DNA of 64,000 nucleotides from Alcanivoracaceae bacterium (GCA_029212745.1 JARGOL010000002.1:21125-85124), one strand, 5' to 3'. Counted from the stretch's first letter, positions 39,317-48,620 are shown. Numbers and translations are program-made. The notes: generated by a model not told the origin, from the letters alone.

Positions 39317-39619
39317 GGCGTGTCTGTGTGTTCCTGCGCTTGTTCCGCGTTGGGGGCTGTGAGAAGGCCGGCGAGGCCGCCTGGTGTGGCTCATGCCGTA
39401 TTGCGTGTGAGGCGCGCGGCCCCTGCCTGGGGCGGGCCAGCCCCTGAATCTGTGCGGCTGCGGCCATGCCAGACGTGGTGGCAGCTGCCCCCGGACTCGC
39501 CCTGCCACTGGTGCAAATGATATCATTTGCGCCGGCCGCAAGGCCATTATTTGCCGGTGTTGCCGTCTGGCTCACTCCGGCTTTGCCTGAGCTGCTGAGT
39601 TGCGTATCACGGAGTCTGA
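39317..39619. other. Intergenic region between divergent sulfotransferase and fnlA-like genes
   Basis: 303 bp without a credible gene; the sulfotransferase frame stays open over part of it but has no start support. It holds the palindrome at 39510-39533 and must contain the promoters of both divergent genes, although no clear -35/-10 pair was picked. Confidence 0.5.
39510..39533. promoter_or_regulatory. 24-bp palindromic operator candidate
   Basis: GCAAATGATATCATTTGC (39513-39530) is a perfect 18-bp palindrome, extended to 24 bp with one mismatched pair. It lies 87 bases upstream of the fnlA-like start and 194 upstream of the sulfotransferase start, in the divergent control region. The AT-rich core in a GC-rich setting makes a repressor or activator site plausible. 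Confidence 0.5.
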
Positions 39620-40636
39620 ATGGATATATCCGATAAGGTTGTACTGGTGACCGGGGGTACTGGTTCGTTTGGCAAGACCATGGTCAGGCGCTTGCTGGAC
39701 CAGGGCTGCCAGGAGGTCCGCATTCTCAGCAGGGATGAAGCCAAGCAGGAAGAGATGCGTATTGCCTTCCAGCGCCAGGAGCTTCGCTTCCATATCGGCG
39801 ATGTACGTGATGCGGCGGCGGTAAGCAAGGTCATGCAGGGCGTTGACCTGGTCTTTCATGCTGCCGCCCTCAAGCAGGTGCCGTCCTGTGAATTCTTCCC
39901 CATGGAAGCGGTCAAGACCAATGTGATTGGTTCCCAGAATGTCATTGATGCAGCGGCTGCAGCGGGTGTGCACAGTGTCGTATGCCTGAGTACTGACAAG
40001 GCGGTGATGCCGATCAATGCCATGGGCATGACCAAGGCTCTGATGGAGAAGGTGGCGCAGGCGTCCAGTCGGCAACTGCGCGCGGACCAGACCACCGTCA
40101 GCTGCGTGCGTTACGGCAACGTCATGTGTTCCCGCGGCTCAGTGATCCCCCTGTTCATGAAGCAGATCGCCGAAGGAAAGCCGCTGACGATTACCGACCC
40201 ACGCATGACCCGCTTCATGCTGTCGCTCCAGGATGCCATCGACCTGGTGGGTTTCGCCTTCGAAAATGCGAACCAGGGTGACATATTCATTCGCAAGGCC
40301 CCGGCCTGCACCGTGGAGCAGCTTGCCCAGGCGTTGCTGGAGTTGTTTGAGGCGGACAACGGTACCCAGGTGATTGGCATGCGTCATGGTGAAAAGCTGT
40401 ACGAGACGCTGGCCAGCGCCGAAGAACTGCGCCGGTCCGAAGACATGGGCGACTACTACCGTGTCCAGTTTGATGACCGTGACCTGAACTACAACAAGTA
40501 CTTCACCGAGGGCGACCCGGAAGAGGCCGATACGCCGGACTATCATTCCCACAACACGCGCCAGCTCGACATGGACGAGCTGAAGGCGTTGTTGATGTCC
40601 CTGCCGGAAGTGACCGACGCCCTGGCGCGGAGGTAG
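39620..40636 (+). CDS. fnlA: UDP-GlcNAc 4,6-dehydratase/5-epimerase (FnlA/WbjB/CapE type)
   Basis: 338 residues of the inverting-dehydratase SDR family: VTGGTGSFGKTM nucleotide motif, STDKAVMPINAMGMTK with Met where classical SDRs have Tyr, and RYGNVMCSRGSVIPLF. CapE/WbjB enzymes of this kind start UDP-L-FucNAc synthesis from UDP-GlcNAc. The next two genes supply the remaining steps, so the pathway call is firm. Confidence 0.92.
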   Translation: MDISDKVVLVTGGTGSFGKTMVRRLLDQGCQEVRILSRDEAKQEEMRIAFQRQELRFHIGDVRDAAAVSKVMQGVDLVFHAAALKQVPSCEFFPMEAVKTNVIGSQNVIDAAAAAGVHSVVCLSTDKAVMPINAMGMTKALMEKVAQASSRQLRADQTTVSCVRYGNVMCSRGSVIPLFMKQIAEGKPLTITDPRMTRFMLSLQDAIDLVGFAFENANQGDIFIRKAPACTVEQLAQALLELFEADNGTQVIGMRHGEKLYETLASAEELRRSEDMGDYYRVQFDDRDLNYNKYFTEGDPEEADTPDYHSHNTRQLDMDELKALLMSLPEVTDALARR

Positions 40637-40639
40637 CGG

Positions 40640-41752
40640 ATGAAGATCGCGATAACCGGCGCCCATGGCTTCCTCGGCTGGCATGCCCGCTGCCGTTTGC
40701 TGGTGGAATACCCGGATGCAGAGGTGGTGGCGCTGGGGCGTGATGCCTTCTTCAGCGCCAAAGCCCTGCAGCAGGGCCTGTCCGGTGCCGACCTGGTCCT
40801 GCATTTTGCCGGCATCAATCGCGCCGATGACAAGGCGCTGGAGGACGGCAACCAGGCGCTGGCCGATACGCTGGTGAAGGCGCTGCAGGCTGCAGGCAGT
40901 CGTGCCCATGTCATCTATGCCAACAGTGTGCAGTGTGAACGCGACATTCCCTACGGCCGCGGAAAGCAGGGTGCCCACCGCATTCTGCTGGCGCACGCTG
41001 ATGACACCGGGACAGCCTATTCCAACCTGGTATTACCACACCTTTTTGGCGAGTGCGGCAAACCCAATTACAACGCTGCCGTGTTCACTTTCTGCCAGCA
41101 GCTGGTGGACGGGAAAGAGTTACAGGTCAATCCCGATGGTCGCCTGGAGCTGCTCCATGCCCAGCAGGTAATGGACCTGGCGCTGGATGCCTTTCGCGCC
41201 GGCCGTACCGGCACCCTGCGTCCGTCCGGCACAGACATATCCGTGCCGGCGGTGGCAGAGCGGCTGACCCGCCTGTACCAGAGTTATACCGGCGGTATCA
41301 TTCCGGACCTGCGTGACAGCCTGGACCTGCAGCTTTTCAACATGCTCCGTACCTTCCTGTTTCCGGCGCACTATCCGGTGGCGCTGGAACTGAAAACCGA
41401 TGAGCGTGGCTCGCTGTTCGAATCGGTAAAGACAGACCATGGTGGCCAGGCGTTTCTGTCCACCACGCATCCCGGGATTACCCGGGGCAACCATTATCAT
41501 TTCCACAAGGTCGAGCGTTTCCTGGTGATCCGCGGCAATGCGGTGATCCGCATACGGCGTCTGTTCAGCGACCAGGTGCACGAGTTCCATGTATCCGGCG
41601 ATGAGCCGGTTTACGTGGATATGCCGCCATTGCACACGCACAATATCGAAAACACCGGCACAGAAGAGCTGATGACGCTGTTCTGGAGTCACGAGATCTT
41701 TGATCCGCAGGCGCCGGACACCTATTTCCAGCCGGTGGAAACACAGGGGTAG
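40640..41752 (+). CDS. fnlB: Reductase/epimerase of UDP-L-FucNAc synthesis (FnlB/WbjC/CapF type)
   Basis: 370 residues. The N-terminal half is an SDR (ITGAHGFLGWHAR; YANSVQ), and the C-terminal third is a cupin with GITRGNHYHFHKVERFLVI and a PPLHTHNIEN metal-site-like stretch. This two-domain arrangement is specific to CapF/WbjC, which epimerises at C3 and reduces the keto-sugar to UDP-6-deoxy-L-talose-NAc. Three bases separate it from fnlA. Confidence 0.93.
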   Translation: MKIAITGAHGFLGWHARCRLLVEYPDAEVVALGRDAFFSAKALQQGLSGADLVLHFAGINRADDKALEDGNQALADTLVKALQAAGSRAHVIYANSVQCERDIPYGRGKQGAHRILLAHADDTGTAYSNLVLPHLFGECGKPNYNAAVFTFCQQLVDGKELQVNPDGRLELLHAQQVMDLALDAFRAGRTGTLRPSGTDISVPAVAERLTRLYQSYTGGIIPDLRDSLDLQLFNMLRTFLFPAHYPVALELKTDERGSLFESVKTDHGGQAFLSTTHPGITRGNHYHFHKVERFLVIRGNAVIRIRRLFSDQVHEFHVSGDEPVYVDMPPLHTHNIENTGTEELMTLFWSHEIFDPQAPDTYFQPVETQG

Positions 41753-41756
41753 CACC

Positions 41757-42899
41757 ATGAAGGTAATGACCATTCTCGGGACCCGCCCCGAAATCATCCG
41801 ACTGGCCCGGGTCATGGCCATGCTGGACGAGGTGGTGGAACACCGCATCGTGCATACCGGGCAGAATTACGATTTCGAGCTCAATGATATCTTTTTTGAA
41901 GAGCTGGGCGTGCGCAAGCCGGACCACTTTCTCAATGTCGACACCTCCTCCCTGGGGCGTTGCCTGGGGGAAATCCTGATCAAGACCGAGCAGGTATTGC
42001 TGGAAGAGAAGCCGGACGCCGTACTGGTGCTTGGCGATACCAACAGCGCCATTGCCACCATCATGGCAAAGCGCATGAAGATACCGACTTACCATATGGA
42101 AGCCGGTAATCGCTCCTTTGATGCCAATGTCCCCGAGGAAATCAATCGCAAGCTGGTGGACCATTGTGCCGACTTTAACCTGGTGTACACCGAGCATGCC
42201 CGTCGGCACCTGCTGTCCGAGGGACTGCCGCACCGGTTTATCTATCTCACCGGCTCACCCATGCGCGAAGTGCTTGATCATGCCGCGCCGGCCATCGCCG
42301 AATCGGACGTGCTGACGCGGCTGGGGCTGACGCCTGGCGGCTACTTCATCGTCAGCGTCCATCGCGAAGAGAACGTGGACAGTGCCGACAACCTGCGCCG
42401 CGTGGTGGCGTGCCTTGAGCGCCTGAATGCGGCCTTCGGCCTGCCGGTGGTGGTGTCCACCCATCCCCGCACCCGCAGCCGCCTCAACAGCCTCGGGCTG
42501 GGCGATGACTCCGACGCCATCCGGTTCCTCAAGCCGTTCGGGTTCAAGGACTACAATCGCCTGCAGCGCGATGCGTTCTGCGCCGTATCCGACAGTGGCA
42601 CCATCAGTGAAGAGTCCGCCATTCTCGGCTTTCCGGCGGTGACCTTGCGTAATTCACTGGAACGGCCGGAAGCACTGGACGCCGGCTCCATCATTCTTAC
42701 CGGTCTTGATGCGGATGTGCTGGAAGCCAGTGTGCGTCTGGCGCGGCAGCGTTTCAGCACAGATGCCGAGCGCGAAATTCCGGAGGAATACCGGGTTGGC
42801 AACACCGCCGAGCGTGTGGTCAAACTGATCCTCGGCACGGCCGGTCTTGCCAACCGCTGGCGTAACCTGGACGCGTTCAGCCGCTATGACTGGCGCTGA
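41757..42899 (+). CDS. fnlC: UDP-N-acetyl-L-talosamine 2-epimerase (FnlC/WbjD/CapG type)
   Basis: 380 residues from the ATG at 41757. The WecB-like fold is shown by LGTRPEIIRLA at the start, HTGQNYD, VLGDTNSA, HMEAGNRSFD, VSVHREEN and SDSGTISEES. In this operon it should make UDP-L-FucNAc, not UDP-ManNAc. The HMEAGNRSFD variant, with Asn after the Gly in place of the Leu usual in WecB, supports the WbjD subgroup. Confidence 0.92.
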   Translation: MKVMTILGTRPEIIRLARVMAMLDEVVEHRIVHTGQNYDFELNDIFFEELGVRKPDHFLNVDTSSLGRCLGEILIKTEQVLLEEKPDAVLVLGDTNSAIATIMAKRMKIPTYHMEAGNRSFDANVPEEINRKLVDHCADFNLVYTEHARRHLLSEGLPHRFIYLTGSPMREVLDHAAPAIAESDVLTRLGLTPGGYFIVSVHREENVDSADNLRRVVACLERLNAAFGLPVVVSTHPRTRSRLNSLGLGDDSDAIRFLKPFGFKDYNRLQRDAFCAVSDSGTISEESAILGFPAVTLRNSLERPEALDAGSIILTGLDADVLEASVRLARQRFSTDAEREIPEEYRVGNTAERVVKLILGTAGLANRWRNLDAFSRYDWR

Positions 42900-44151
42900 A
42901 AAACGCGCAGGCCGTCGTATCCTGGTGCTGAGTCAGTACTTCTGGCCAGAGCAGATGCGCATCAACGACTTTGTCGCGGCCATGCAGGCACGTGGGCATC
43001 AGGTGACCGTGCTCACCGGCCTGCCCAACTACCCGCAGGGCGTTGTGGATCCGGCATTCAAGGCCGACCCGACCGCGTTCAGTGACTATCACGGTGCCGA
43101 CGTGGTGCGCGTGCCCCTGCTGCCGCGGGGCAGCGGCAAGCTGACCCTGGCCCTCAATTATCTCAGTTTCGTCCTGTTCGCCTGCCTGCTGGCGCCGTGG
43201 AAGCTGCGCGGGCGTTGTTTCGATGGCATCTTCGTGTTCGCTGTATCGCCCATTACTGCGGCGATCCCCGCCATCTGGCTGGGCTGGCTCAAGCGCACGC
43301 CGGTGTTGCTGTGGATACTCGACCTGTGGCCGGAAACCCTGTCTGCGGTGGGTGTCCTCCGCAATGCACGGCTGCTGGCACTGGTGGGTGTGATGGTGCG
43401 CTGGATCTATCGCCACTGCGACTACCTGCTGTTGCAGTCCCACGGCTTTGCCACAAACGTGCGCCGCTATGCGCCCGATGCCTTTGCGCAGGGTCGTGTG
43501 GCGTATTTCCCCAGTTGGGCCGACGCGGTGTTCGGTGATGACGTCAGCGCCAAAAGCCACATCCTGGACCAGCCGGATGCATTCAACCTGGTGTTTGCCG
43601 GCAACCTGGGCGAGGCCCAGGACCTGCCTGCCATCCTAGATGCGGCAGCACAGACGCAGGACCAGCCAGAACTGCGCTGGGTGCTGGTGGGTGATGGCAG
43701 CCGGGCCCAGTGGGCCCGCGACGAGATCGCCCGGCGCGGACTGGACAACGTCGACATGCCCGGTGCGTTTCCGGCCGAGGACATGCCGGCCCTGTTCCAC
43801 GGCGCCAGTGCGCTGATGGTGGCGCTGAAACCGGACCCGGTATTCGCCATGACCATTCCCGGAAAGGTGCAGGCCTACATGGCCGCGGGCCGGCCAGTGC
43901 TGGGCATGATTGACGGCGAAGCGGCGGGCGTCATTGAAACCGCACGCGCCGGTCTTGCCGTGCCAGCCGGAGACAGCCAGGGACTGGCCACTGCCGCCCG
44001 GCGCCTGCTTGCCATGACGGCGGCCGAACGCGTGCAGATGGGCGCAGCGGCGCGTGCCTATTACCTGCAGCACTTCGAGCGCGAGCAGTTGTTTGACCGC
44101 TTTGAAGACCTGATTGACGGGCAGCCGGGCGAGGAGGTGCTGCTGCGATGA
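42886..44151 (+). CDS. Glycosyltransferase (WbuB/FnlD-like, probable L-FucNAc transferase)
   Basis: 421 residues from the ATG at 42886, overlapping fnlC by 14 bases. GT4 of the WcaI/WbuB type: VLSQYFWPEQMRINDF at the start, ITAAIPAIWL membrane-associated segment, LDLWPETLSAVG and a donor domain with LVFAGNLGEAQDL and PGKVQAYMAAGRPVLG. In other bacteria this gene follows fnlABC and adds L-FucNAc to the lipid carrier-linked sugar, which fits the order here. Confidence 0.88.
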   Translation: MTGAEKRAGRRILVLSQYFWPEQMRINDFVAAMQARGHQVTVLTGLPNYPQGVVDPAFKADPTAFSDYHGADVVRVPLLPRGSGKLTLALNYLSFVLFACLLAPWKLRGRCFDGIFVFAVSPITAAIPAIWLGWLKRTPVLLWILDLWPETLSAVGVLRNARLLALVGVMVRWIYRHCDYLLLQSHGFATNVRRYAPDAFAQGRVAYFPSWADAVFGDDVSAKSHILDQPDAFNLVFAGNLGEAQDLPAILDAAAQTQDQPELRWVLVGDGSRAQWARDEIARRGLDNVDMPGAFPAEDMPALFHGASALMVALKPDPVFAMTIPGKVQAYMAAGRPVLGMIDGEAAGVIETARAGLAVPAGDSQGLATAARRLLAMTAAERVQMGAAARAYYLQHFEREQLFDRFEDLIDGQPGEEVLLR

Positions 44152-45089
44152 CACGATTAGTGGTAACCGGTGCCTCCGGTTTTGTCGGCCGGCGCCTGAT
44201 GACGATGGCCCGGGAACGCGGGCATGACGTGCTGGGCCTGTGCCGCCAGCCGCCGGCGGATGGCACTGACCTGGTGGGCGGCTACGACCTGGGCAGTGAT
44301 TCGTTGCCGGTGTCCCTTTCGGGGGTGGACTGTGTCGTGCATTGCGCCGCGCGCGTGCACCAGATGAACGACCAGGCCAGTGATCCACTGGCCAGTTTCC
44401 GCCAGCACAACCGCGACGCCACACTGGTGCTGGCGCGCGCTGCCGCTGATGCCGGGGTGCGCCGATTTGTTTTCATCAGTTCGATCAAGGTGAACGGCGA
44501 ACAGACCCGGCCGGGCCAGCCGTTCCAGGCCGATGACCGGCCGGCGCCGGAAGACCCCTACGGCCAGTCCAAGGCGGAAGCCGAGGAAGGCTTGCGCGCT
44601 GTCGCTGCCGAAACCGGGATGGAGGTGGTTATCATCCGGCCTCCCCTGGTGTATGGGCCCGGGGTCCGGGCCAACTTTGCCGCCTTGATGGGGCTGGTGG
44701 CGCACGGATTGCCGTTACCGTTCGGGCGCGTGGATAACCGCCGTAGCCTGGTGTTTCTCGACAACCTGGTGGACCTGGTACTGACCTGTTGCGACCACCC
44801 GGCAGCGGCTGGCCAGGTATTTCTTGTCAGCGATGACGACGACCTGTCGCTGGCACGTCTGGTGCGCGAGCTTGCAGCCGCCATGGGACGGCCAGCCCGG
44901 TTACTGCCGGTGCCGGTGTCCGTAATGAGCCTGGTGGCACGGCTGCTTGGCCGGGCAGACCTGGTCAAGCGACTGTTTGGCTCGCTGCAGGTGGAGGTCG
45001 GGCCCACCCGTGAGCGCCTTGGGTGGACGCCACCGGTGACGGTGTCTGACGCCTTCCGGCGCACAGTAAAAGCGGGGAGCAGCACATGA
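44148..45089 (+). CDS. NAD-dependent epimerase/reductase (WbpV-like)
   Basis: 313 residues, extended SDR with VTGASGFVGRRL, the ISSIKVNGE loop and the catalytic Y-x3-K as YGQSK. Beside a WbpL-like transferase and WbpM, it matches Pseudomonas WbpV, the reductase that makes UDP-D-QuiNAc (or its epimer UDP-D-FucNAc) from the WbpM product. It overlaps both neighbours by four bases (ATGA). Confidence 0.85.
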   Translation: MTRLVVTGASGFVGRRLMTMARERGHDVLGLCRQPPADGTDLVGGYDLGSDSLPVSLSGVDCVVHCAARVHQMNDQASDPLASFRQHNRDATLVLARAAADAGVRRFVFISSIKVNGEQTRPGQPFQADDRPAPEDPYGQSKAEAEEGLRAVAAETGMEVVIIRPPLVYGPGVRANFAALMGLVAHGLPLPFGRVDNRRSLVFLDNLVDLVLTCCDHPAAAGQVFLVSDDDDLSLARLVRELAAAMGRPARLLPVPVSVMSLVARLLGRADLVKRLFGSLQVEVGPTRERLGWTPPVTVSDAFRRTVKAGSST

Positions 45090-46111
45090 CGTTGGCGCTG
45101 ATAATGCTGGCGGTACTGGCGGCTACGGTGGTCGCCACTGGCTGGGTGCGCCAGGTAGCCATCAAGCGGCAGATCATCGACACCCCCAATGCTCGAAGTT
45201 CACATGCGCTGCCCACACCGCGTGGTGGCGGTGTCGGTTTTGTGCTGGTGCTGTTGCTGGCGTTGCCGGCGCTGTGGCTGGGCCAGTGGCTCGGTACCAC
45301 GGTGGTGCTCGCCTTTGTGCCCGCCGGCCTGGCCGTTGCCCTGCTGGGTTTTCTGGATGACCTCGGCCATGTGCCGGCGCGCTGGCGCCTGCTGGGACAT
45401 TTTGCGGCAGCGGGCTGGCTGCTGTGGATGTTGGGCGGTCTGCCGCCGTTACCCCTGTGGGGCGCCAGTGTGGACCTGGGGCTGGTGGGTCATGGCCTGG
45501 CGCTGCTGTTCCTGGTGTGGAGCCTGAACCTGTTCAATTTCATGGACGGTATCGACGGGATTGCAGCGGGAGAGGCGGTCACTGTGTGTCTTGCCGGCGC
45601 GCTGCTGCTGCTGATGGTGTTGCCCGGTGCCATGCTGTTGCCGCTGCTGTTCGCCGCCGCCGTCGCCGGCTTCCTGGTCTGGAACGCGCCACCGGCCCGT
45701 ATTTTCATGGGCGATGCCGGCAGTGGTTTTCTCGGTTTGTCGCTGGCCGGGTTGATGGTCTGGGGCGCACATCTGTCAGCGACATTGTTTTATGGCTGGC
45801 TGATTGTGTACGGCGTGTTTGTGGTCGATGCGACGCTGACATTGCTGCGCCGTGTGCTGAGGGGCGAGCGTTTCTATGAGGCCCACCGCAGTCATGCCTA
45901 CCAGTATGCATCGCGCCGCCTGGGGAGCCACGCGCCGGTGACCCTCGCGGTAATGGCGATCAACCTGATCTGGCTATTGCCCTGGGCGCTGGCTGTGGTG
46001 GTGGGGTGGCTCAATCCGCTGCTGGGCCTGGCGCTGGCCTGGCTGCCGCTGGTGGTACTGGCCTGGTGGCTCAAGGCAGGCGATGCCACCGGGCAGGGCG
46101 CACACGCATGA
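45086..46111 (+). CDS. Initiating glycosyl-1-phosphate transferase (WbpL/WecA family)
   Basis: 341 residues, polytopic with about 10-11 helices. Signature motifs are TPRGGGVGF, GFLDDLG, NFMDGIDGIA, the metal-binding FMGDAGSGFLG and HRSHAYQ, all as in the polyprenol-phosphate HexNAc-1-P transferases. It starts each repeat unit by placing QuiNAc/FucNAc-1-phosphate on undecaprenyl phosphate. Translationally coupled to genes on both sides. Confidence 0.93.
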   Translation: MTLALIMLAVLAATVVATGWVRQVAIKRQIIDTPNARSSHALPTPRGGGVGFVLVLLLALPALWLGQWLGTTVVLAFVPAGLAVALLGFLDDLGHVPARWRLLGHFAAAGWLLWMLGGLPPLPLWGASVDLGLVGHGLALLFLVWSLNLFNFMDGIDGIAAGEAVTVCLAGALLLLMVLPGAMLLPLLFAAAVAGFLVWNAPPARIFMGDAGSGFLGLSLAGLMVWGAHLSATLFYGWLIVYGVFVVDATLTLLRRVLRGERFYEAHRSHAYQYASRRLGSHAPVTLAVMAINLIWLLPWALAVVVGWLNPLLGLALAWLPLVVLAWWLKAGDATGQGAHA

Positions 46112-46683
46112 CCCGGACCCTGATCATTCTCGGCGCTGGTGGTCACGGCCGCGCGGTGTGCGAGATGGCCCAGTTGCTCGGTTGGCAGGTGGCCGGTTTC
46201 CTCGATGACCGGGGTGATGAGGCTCCGACGTTTGCTGATGTGGCCTGTATCGGTGTGATGGCGGACCTGTCCGCGCACGCGTCCCACGTCGATGCGGCCG
46301 TCGTCGCTATCGGCAACAATCCGGTGCGCCGCCGGCTGCAGGAACAGGTGCGTGACACCGGTATCGCTCTGGCGTCCCTGGTGCATCCCGGCGCCGTAGT
46401 CGCGCCCTCGGTGGCCGTGGGCGAGGGGTGCATGATCATGGCCGGTGCGACTGTCGCCACCGAAGCGGTGCTGGCGGATGGCGTGATCGTTAATGCCGGT
46501 GCCACAGTGGACCATCATTGCCGGATCGCCGATTACGGCCACCTGGGCACCGGCGTGTGCATGGCCGGCGGCAGTCGCGTTGGCGAGGGGGCCTGGGTGC
46601 AGGCCGGCAGCGCGCTAGGTTATGGCGCTGTGGTGGCGCCCGGTGAGGTGCTGGCGCCGGGCAGTGTGCGCGGCCCGGCCTGA
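46108..46683 (+). CDS. NeuD/PglD-like sugar O/N-acyltransferase
   Basis: 191 residues from the ATG at 46108. The N-terminal domain LIILGAGGHGRAVCEMA is the PglD/NeuD Rossmann-like part, and the rest is a left-handed beta-helix with hexapeptide periods such as VAPSVAVGEGCMIMAGATV and the H-C-I-like acceptor zone TVDHHCRIADY. It would acetylate a sugar. PglD-type partners use an aminotransferase product, but no aminotransferase is in the locus, so an O-acetyl target or side-chain decoration is possible. Confidence 0.82.
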   Translation: MTRTLIILGAGGHGRAVCEMAQLLGWQVAGFLDDRGDEAPTFADVACIGVMADLSAHASHVDAAVVAIGNNPVRRRLQEQVRDTGIALASLVHPGAVVAPSVAVGEGCMIMAGATVATEAVLADGVIVNAGATVDHHCRIADYGHLGTGVCMAGGSRVGEGAWVQAGSALGYGAVVAPGEVLAPGSVRGPA

Positions 46684-46727
46684 ATACGGCTATACTGCGC
46701 TGATATATCCAACAGGGAGCTGACGCC

Positions 46728-48620
46728 TTGCTGCACGAGACCCTCGTGGCCCTGCCGCGACGTTACAAGCGCCTTCTCATGGTGCTGGCTGACAGTGCCG
46801 TATTCCCCGTGCTGGTGATGGCATCACTGGCCCTGCGCCTGGACATGTCCCGCGCCATCCCCCTGGACATCTGGCTGTTGCCCGCCGCTTCCTTGGTAAC
46901 AGTACCGTTGCTGTGGGTGTTTGGTGTCTACCACGGCATGATTCGCCAGCCCGGCGGCGAGTTGATGCGTGGCGCGGCACTGGGCAGCGTGCTGGGTGCC
47001 ATGGCACTGGCGTCGCTGGCCTACATGGTGCCGGCGGAGTTCGTATCCCGTTCCCTGTATGTCATTTACGGCCTGCTGGCGATCACCTACCTGGCGGCCA
47101 GTCGTTTCTTCGTGCGCTGGTGGCTGACCCGGGCCATGGGCGACAACCTCAACCGCCAGCCGGTGGCCATATTTGGCGCTGGCGAGGCCGGTATCCAGGT
47201 GGCCGCCGGTCTGAATACCAGCAAGGAATACCAGGCCCGCTATTTTGTCGATGACAATGCTGGCCTGCATGGCACCCGTATCCGCGGCATCCGCGTACTC
47301 TCGCGCAAGCAGCTGCAGCCCCTGCTGGAAAGCGGGGAGATCGCTACCGTGCTGCTGGCAATCCCGTCTGCCAGTCGCAGCAAACGCATGGAAGTGGTGC
47401 GTTTCCTTGAGCAGTATCCGGTGTCGGTCAAGTCGGTGCCGGCGCTACCCGATATCATCGCCGGGCGCGCCCAGCTGCAGTCCCTGCGTGATGTTGCCAT
47501 TGAAGACCTGCTTGGCCGGGACAGTGTGGCGCCGCGCGAGGACCTGCTCGGCGCAGCAGTGAGCGGCAAGCGTGTGCTGGTAACCGGGGCGGGGGGGTCC
47601 ATTGGCAGCGAACTGAGCCGGCAACTGGCACAACTGCGGCCGCTGTCGCTGGTGCTCATGGATGTGTCCGAATTCGCCCTCTACCAGATTGAACGCGAGC
47701 TCGCCCCGGTATGCGAGTCGCTCAACGTGGCGCTGCGCTGCGTGCTCGGCTCAGTGACGGATTCCGCATTGGTGGAGCGCGTGCTGGTGGGCGAGAAGAT
47801 CAACACCATCTACCATGCGGCCGCTTACAAGCATGTGCCCATGGTGGAACACAATGAATGCGTTGGTTGTGCCAACAATGTGCTGGGCACAGCCGTGGTG
47901 GCCCAGCTTGCCGAACAGCACGGCGTCGAGCGTTTTGTGCTGGTGTCCACGGACAAGGCGGTCAGGCCCACCAATGTCATGGGGGCCACCAAGCGGCTGG
48001 CAGAGATGGTGCTTCAGGGGTTGGCCCCTGACGCCCGAAACACCGTGTTCACCATGGTCCGGTTCGGCAATGTATTGGGCTCGTCCGGCTCGGTGGTGCC
48101 GCTGTTCCGCGAGCAGATCCGCGCGGGCGGTCCTGTGACTGTTACTCACCCGGATGTCACACGTTACTTCATGACCATCCCGGAAGCGGCGCAACTGGTG
48201 CTGCAGGCCGGCGCCATGGCCACCGGCGGCGAAGTGTTTGTTCTCGACATGGGTGAGCCGGTGCGCATCCAGGACCTGGCACAGACCATGGTGCGGCTGA
48301 TGGGCATGTCCGTGCGCGATGATGACAACCCCGATGGCGACATTGCCATTGTCTTTACCGGGCTGCGGCCGGGGGAAAAACTGTATGAAGAGCTGCTGAT
48401 CGGCGAGAGCAGTGTCGGCACCGCCCACCCGCGCATTCTCCAGGCCCAGGAAGAGCGGCTCGACTGGCCGGCCATGGCGGTGCTGCTGGCGGCGCTGGAA
48501 GAAGCGGTCCAGCATGGGGATGCCGCTGCCATCCGCGCCCACCTTGCCCGACATGTGCACGGCTACGGGCAGGCCCCGGAGCTGCCATCAGGCGCGCAGC
48601 CCAGCCAGCCCCTGCACTGA
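46728..48620 (+). CDS. wbpM: Membrane-bound UDP-GlcNAc C6-dehydratase (WbpM/PglF family)
   Basis: 630 residues from a TTG start at 46728 with AGGGAG upstream. Four N-terminal membrane helices (about 15-35, 48-68, 82-102, 108-130) precede a Rossmann domain with AIFGAGEAG and a second with TGAGGSIGSELSRQL (about 286-300). The catalytic triad region reads STDKAVRPTNVMGATK, with Met418 in the Tyr place and Lys422, typical of WbpM. It makes UDP-4-keto-6-deoxy-GlcNAc for the WbpV-like reductase. A TATACT -10-like element at 46691-46696 lacks a good -35. Confidence 0.94.
   Translation: MLHETLVALPRRYKRLLMVLADSAVFPVLVMASLALRLDMSRAIPLDIWLLPAASLVTVPLLWVFGVYHGMIRQPGGELMRGAALGSVLGAMALASLAYMVPAEFVSRSLYVIYGLLAITYLAASRFFVRWWLTRAMGDNLNRQPVAIFGAGEAGIQVAAGLNTSKEYQARYFVDDNAGLHGTRIRGIRVLSRKQLQPLLESGEIATVLLAIPSASRSKRMEVVRFLEQYPVSVKSVPALPDIIAGRAQLQSLRDVAIEDLLGRDSVAPREDLLGAAVSGKRVLVTGAGGSIGSELSRQLAQLRPLSLVLMDVSEFALYQIERELAPVCESLNVALRCVLGSVTDSALVERVLVGEKINTIYHAAAYKHVPMVEHNECVGCANNVLGTAVVAQLAEQHGVERFVLVSTDKAVRPTNVMGATKRLAEMVLQGLAPDARNTVFTMVRFGNVLGSSGSVVPLFREQIRAGGPVTVTHPDVTRYFMTIPEAAQLVLQAGAMATGGEVFVLDMGEPVRIQDLAQTMVRLMGMSVRDDDNPDGDIAIVFTGLRPGEKLYEELLIGESSVGTAHPRILQAQEERLDWPAMAVLLAALEEAVQHGDAAAIRAHLARHVHGYGQAPELPSGAQPSQPLH

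Noticed and set aside
39317..39547. N-terminal extension of the sulfotransferase frame
   Set aside because: Arg/Pro-rich, no ribosome site or motif, and it would cover the palindromic control region; the ATG at 39316 fits the fold.
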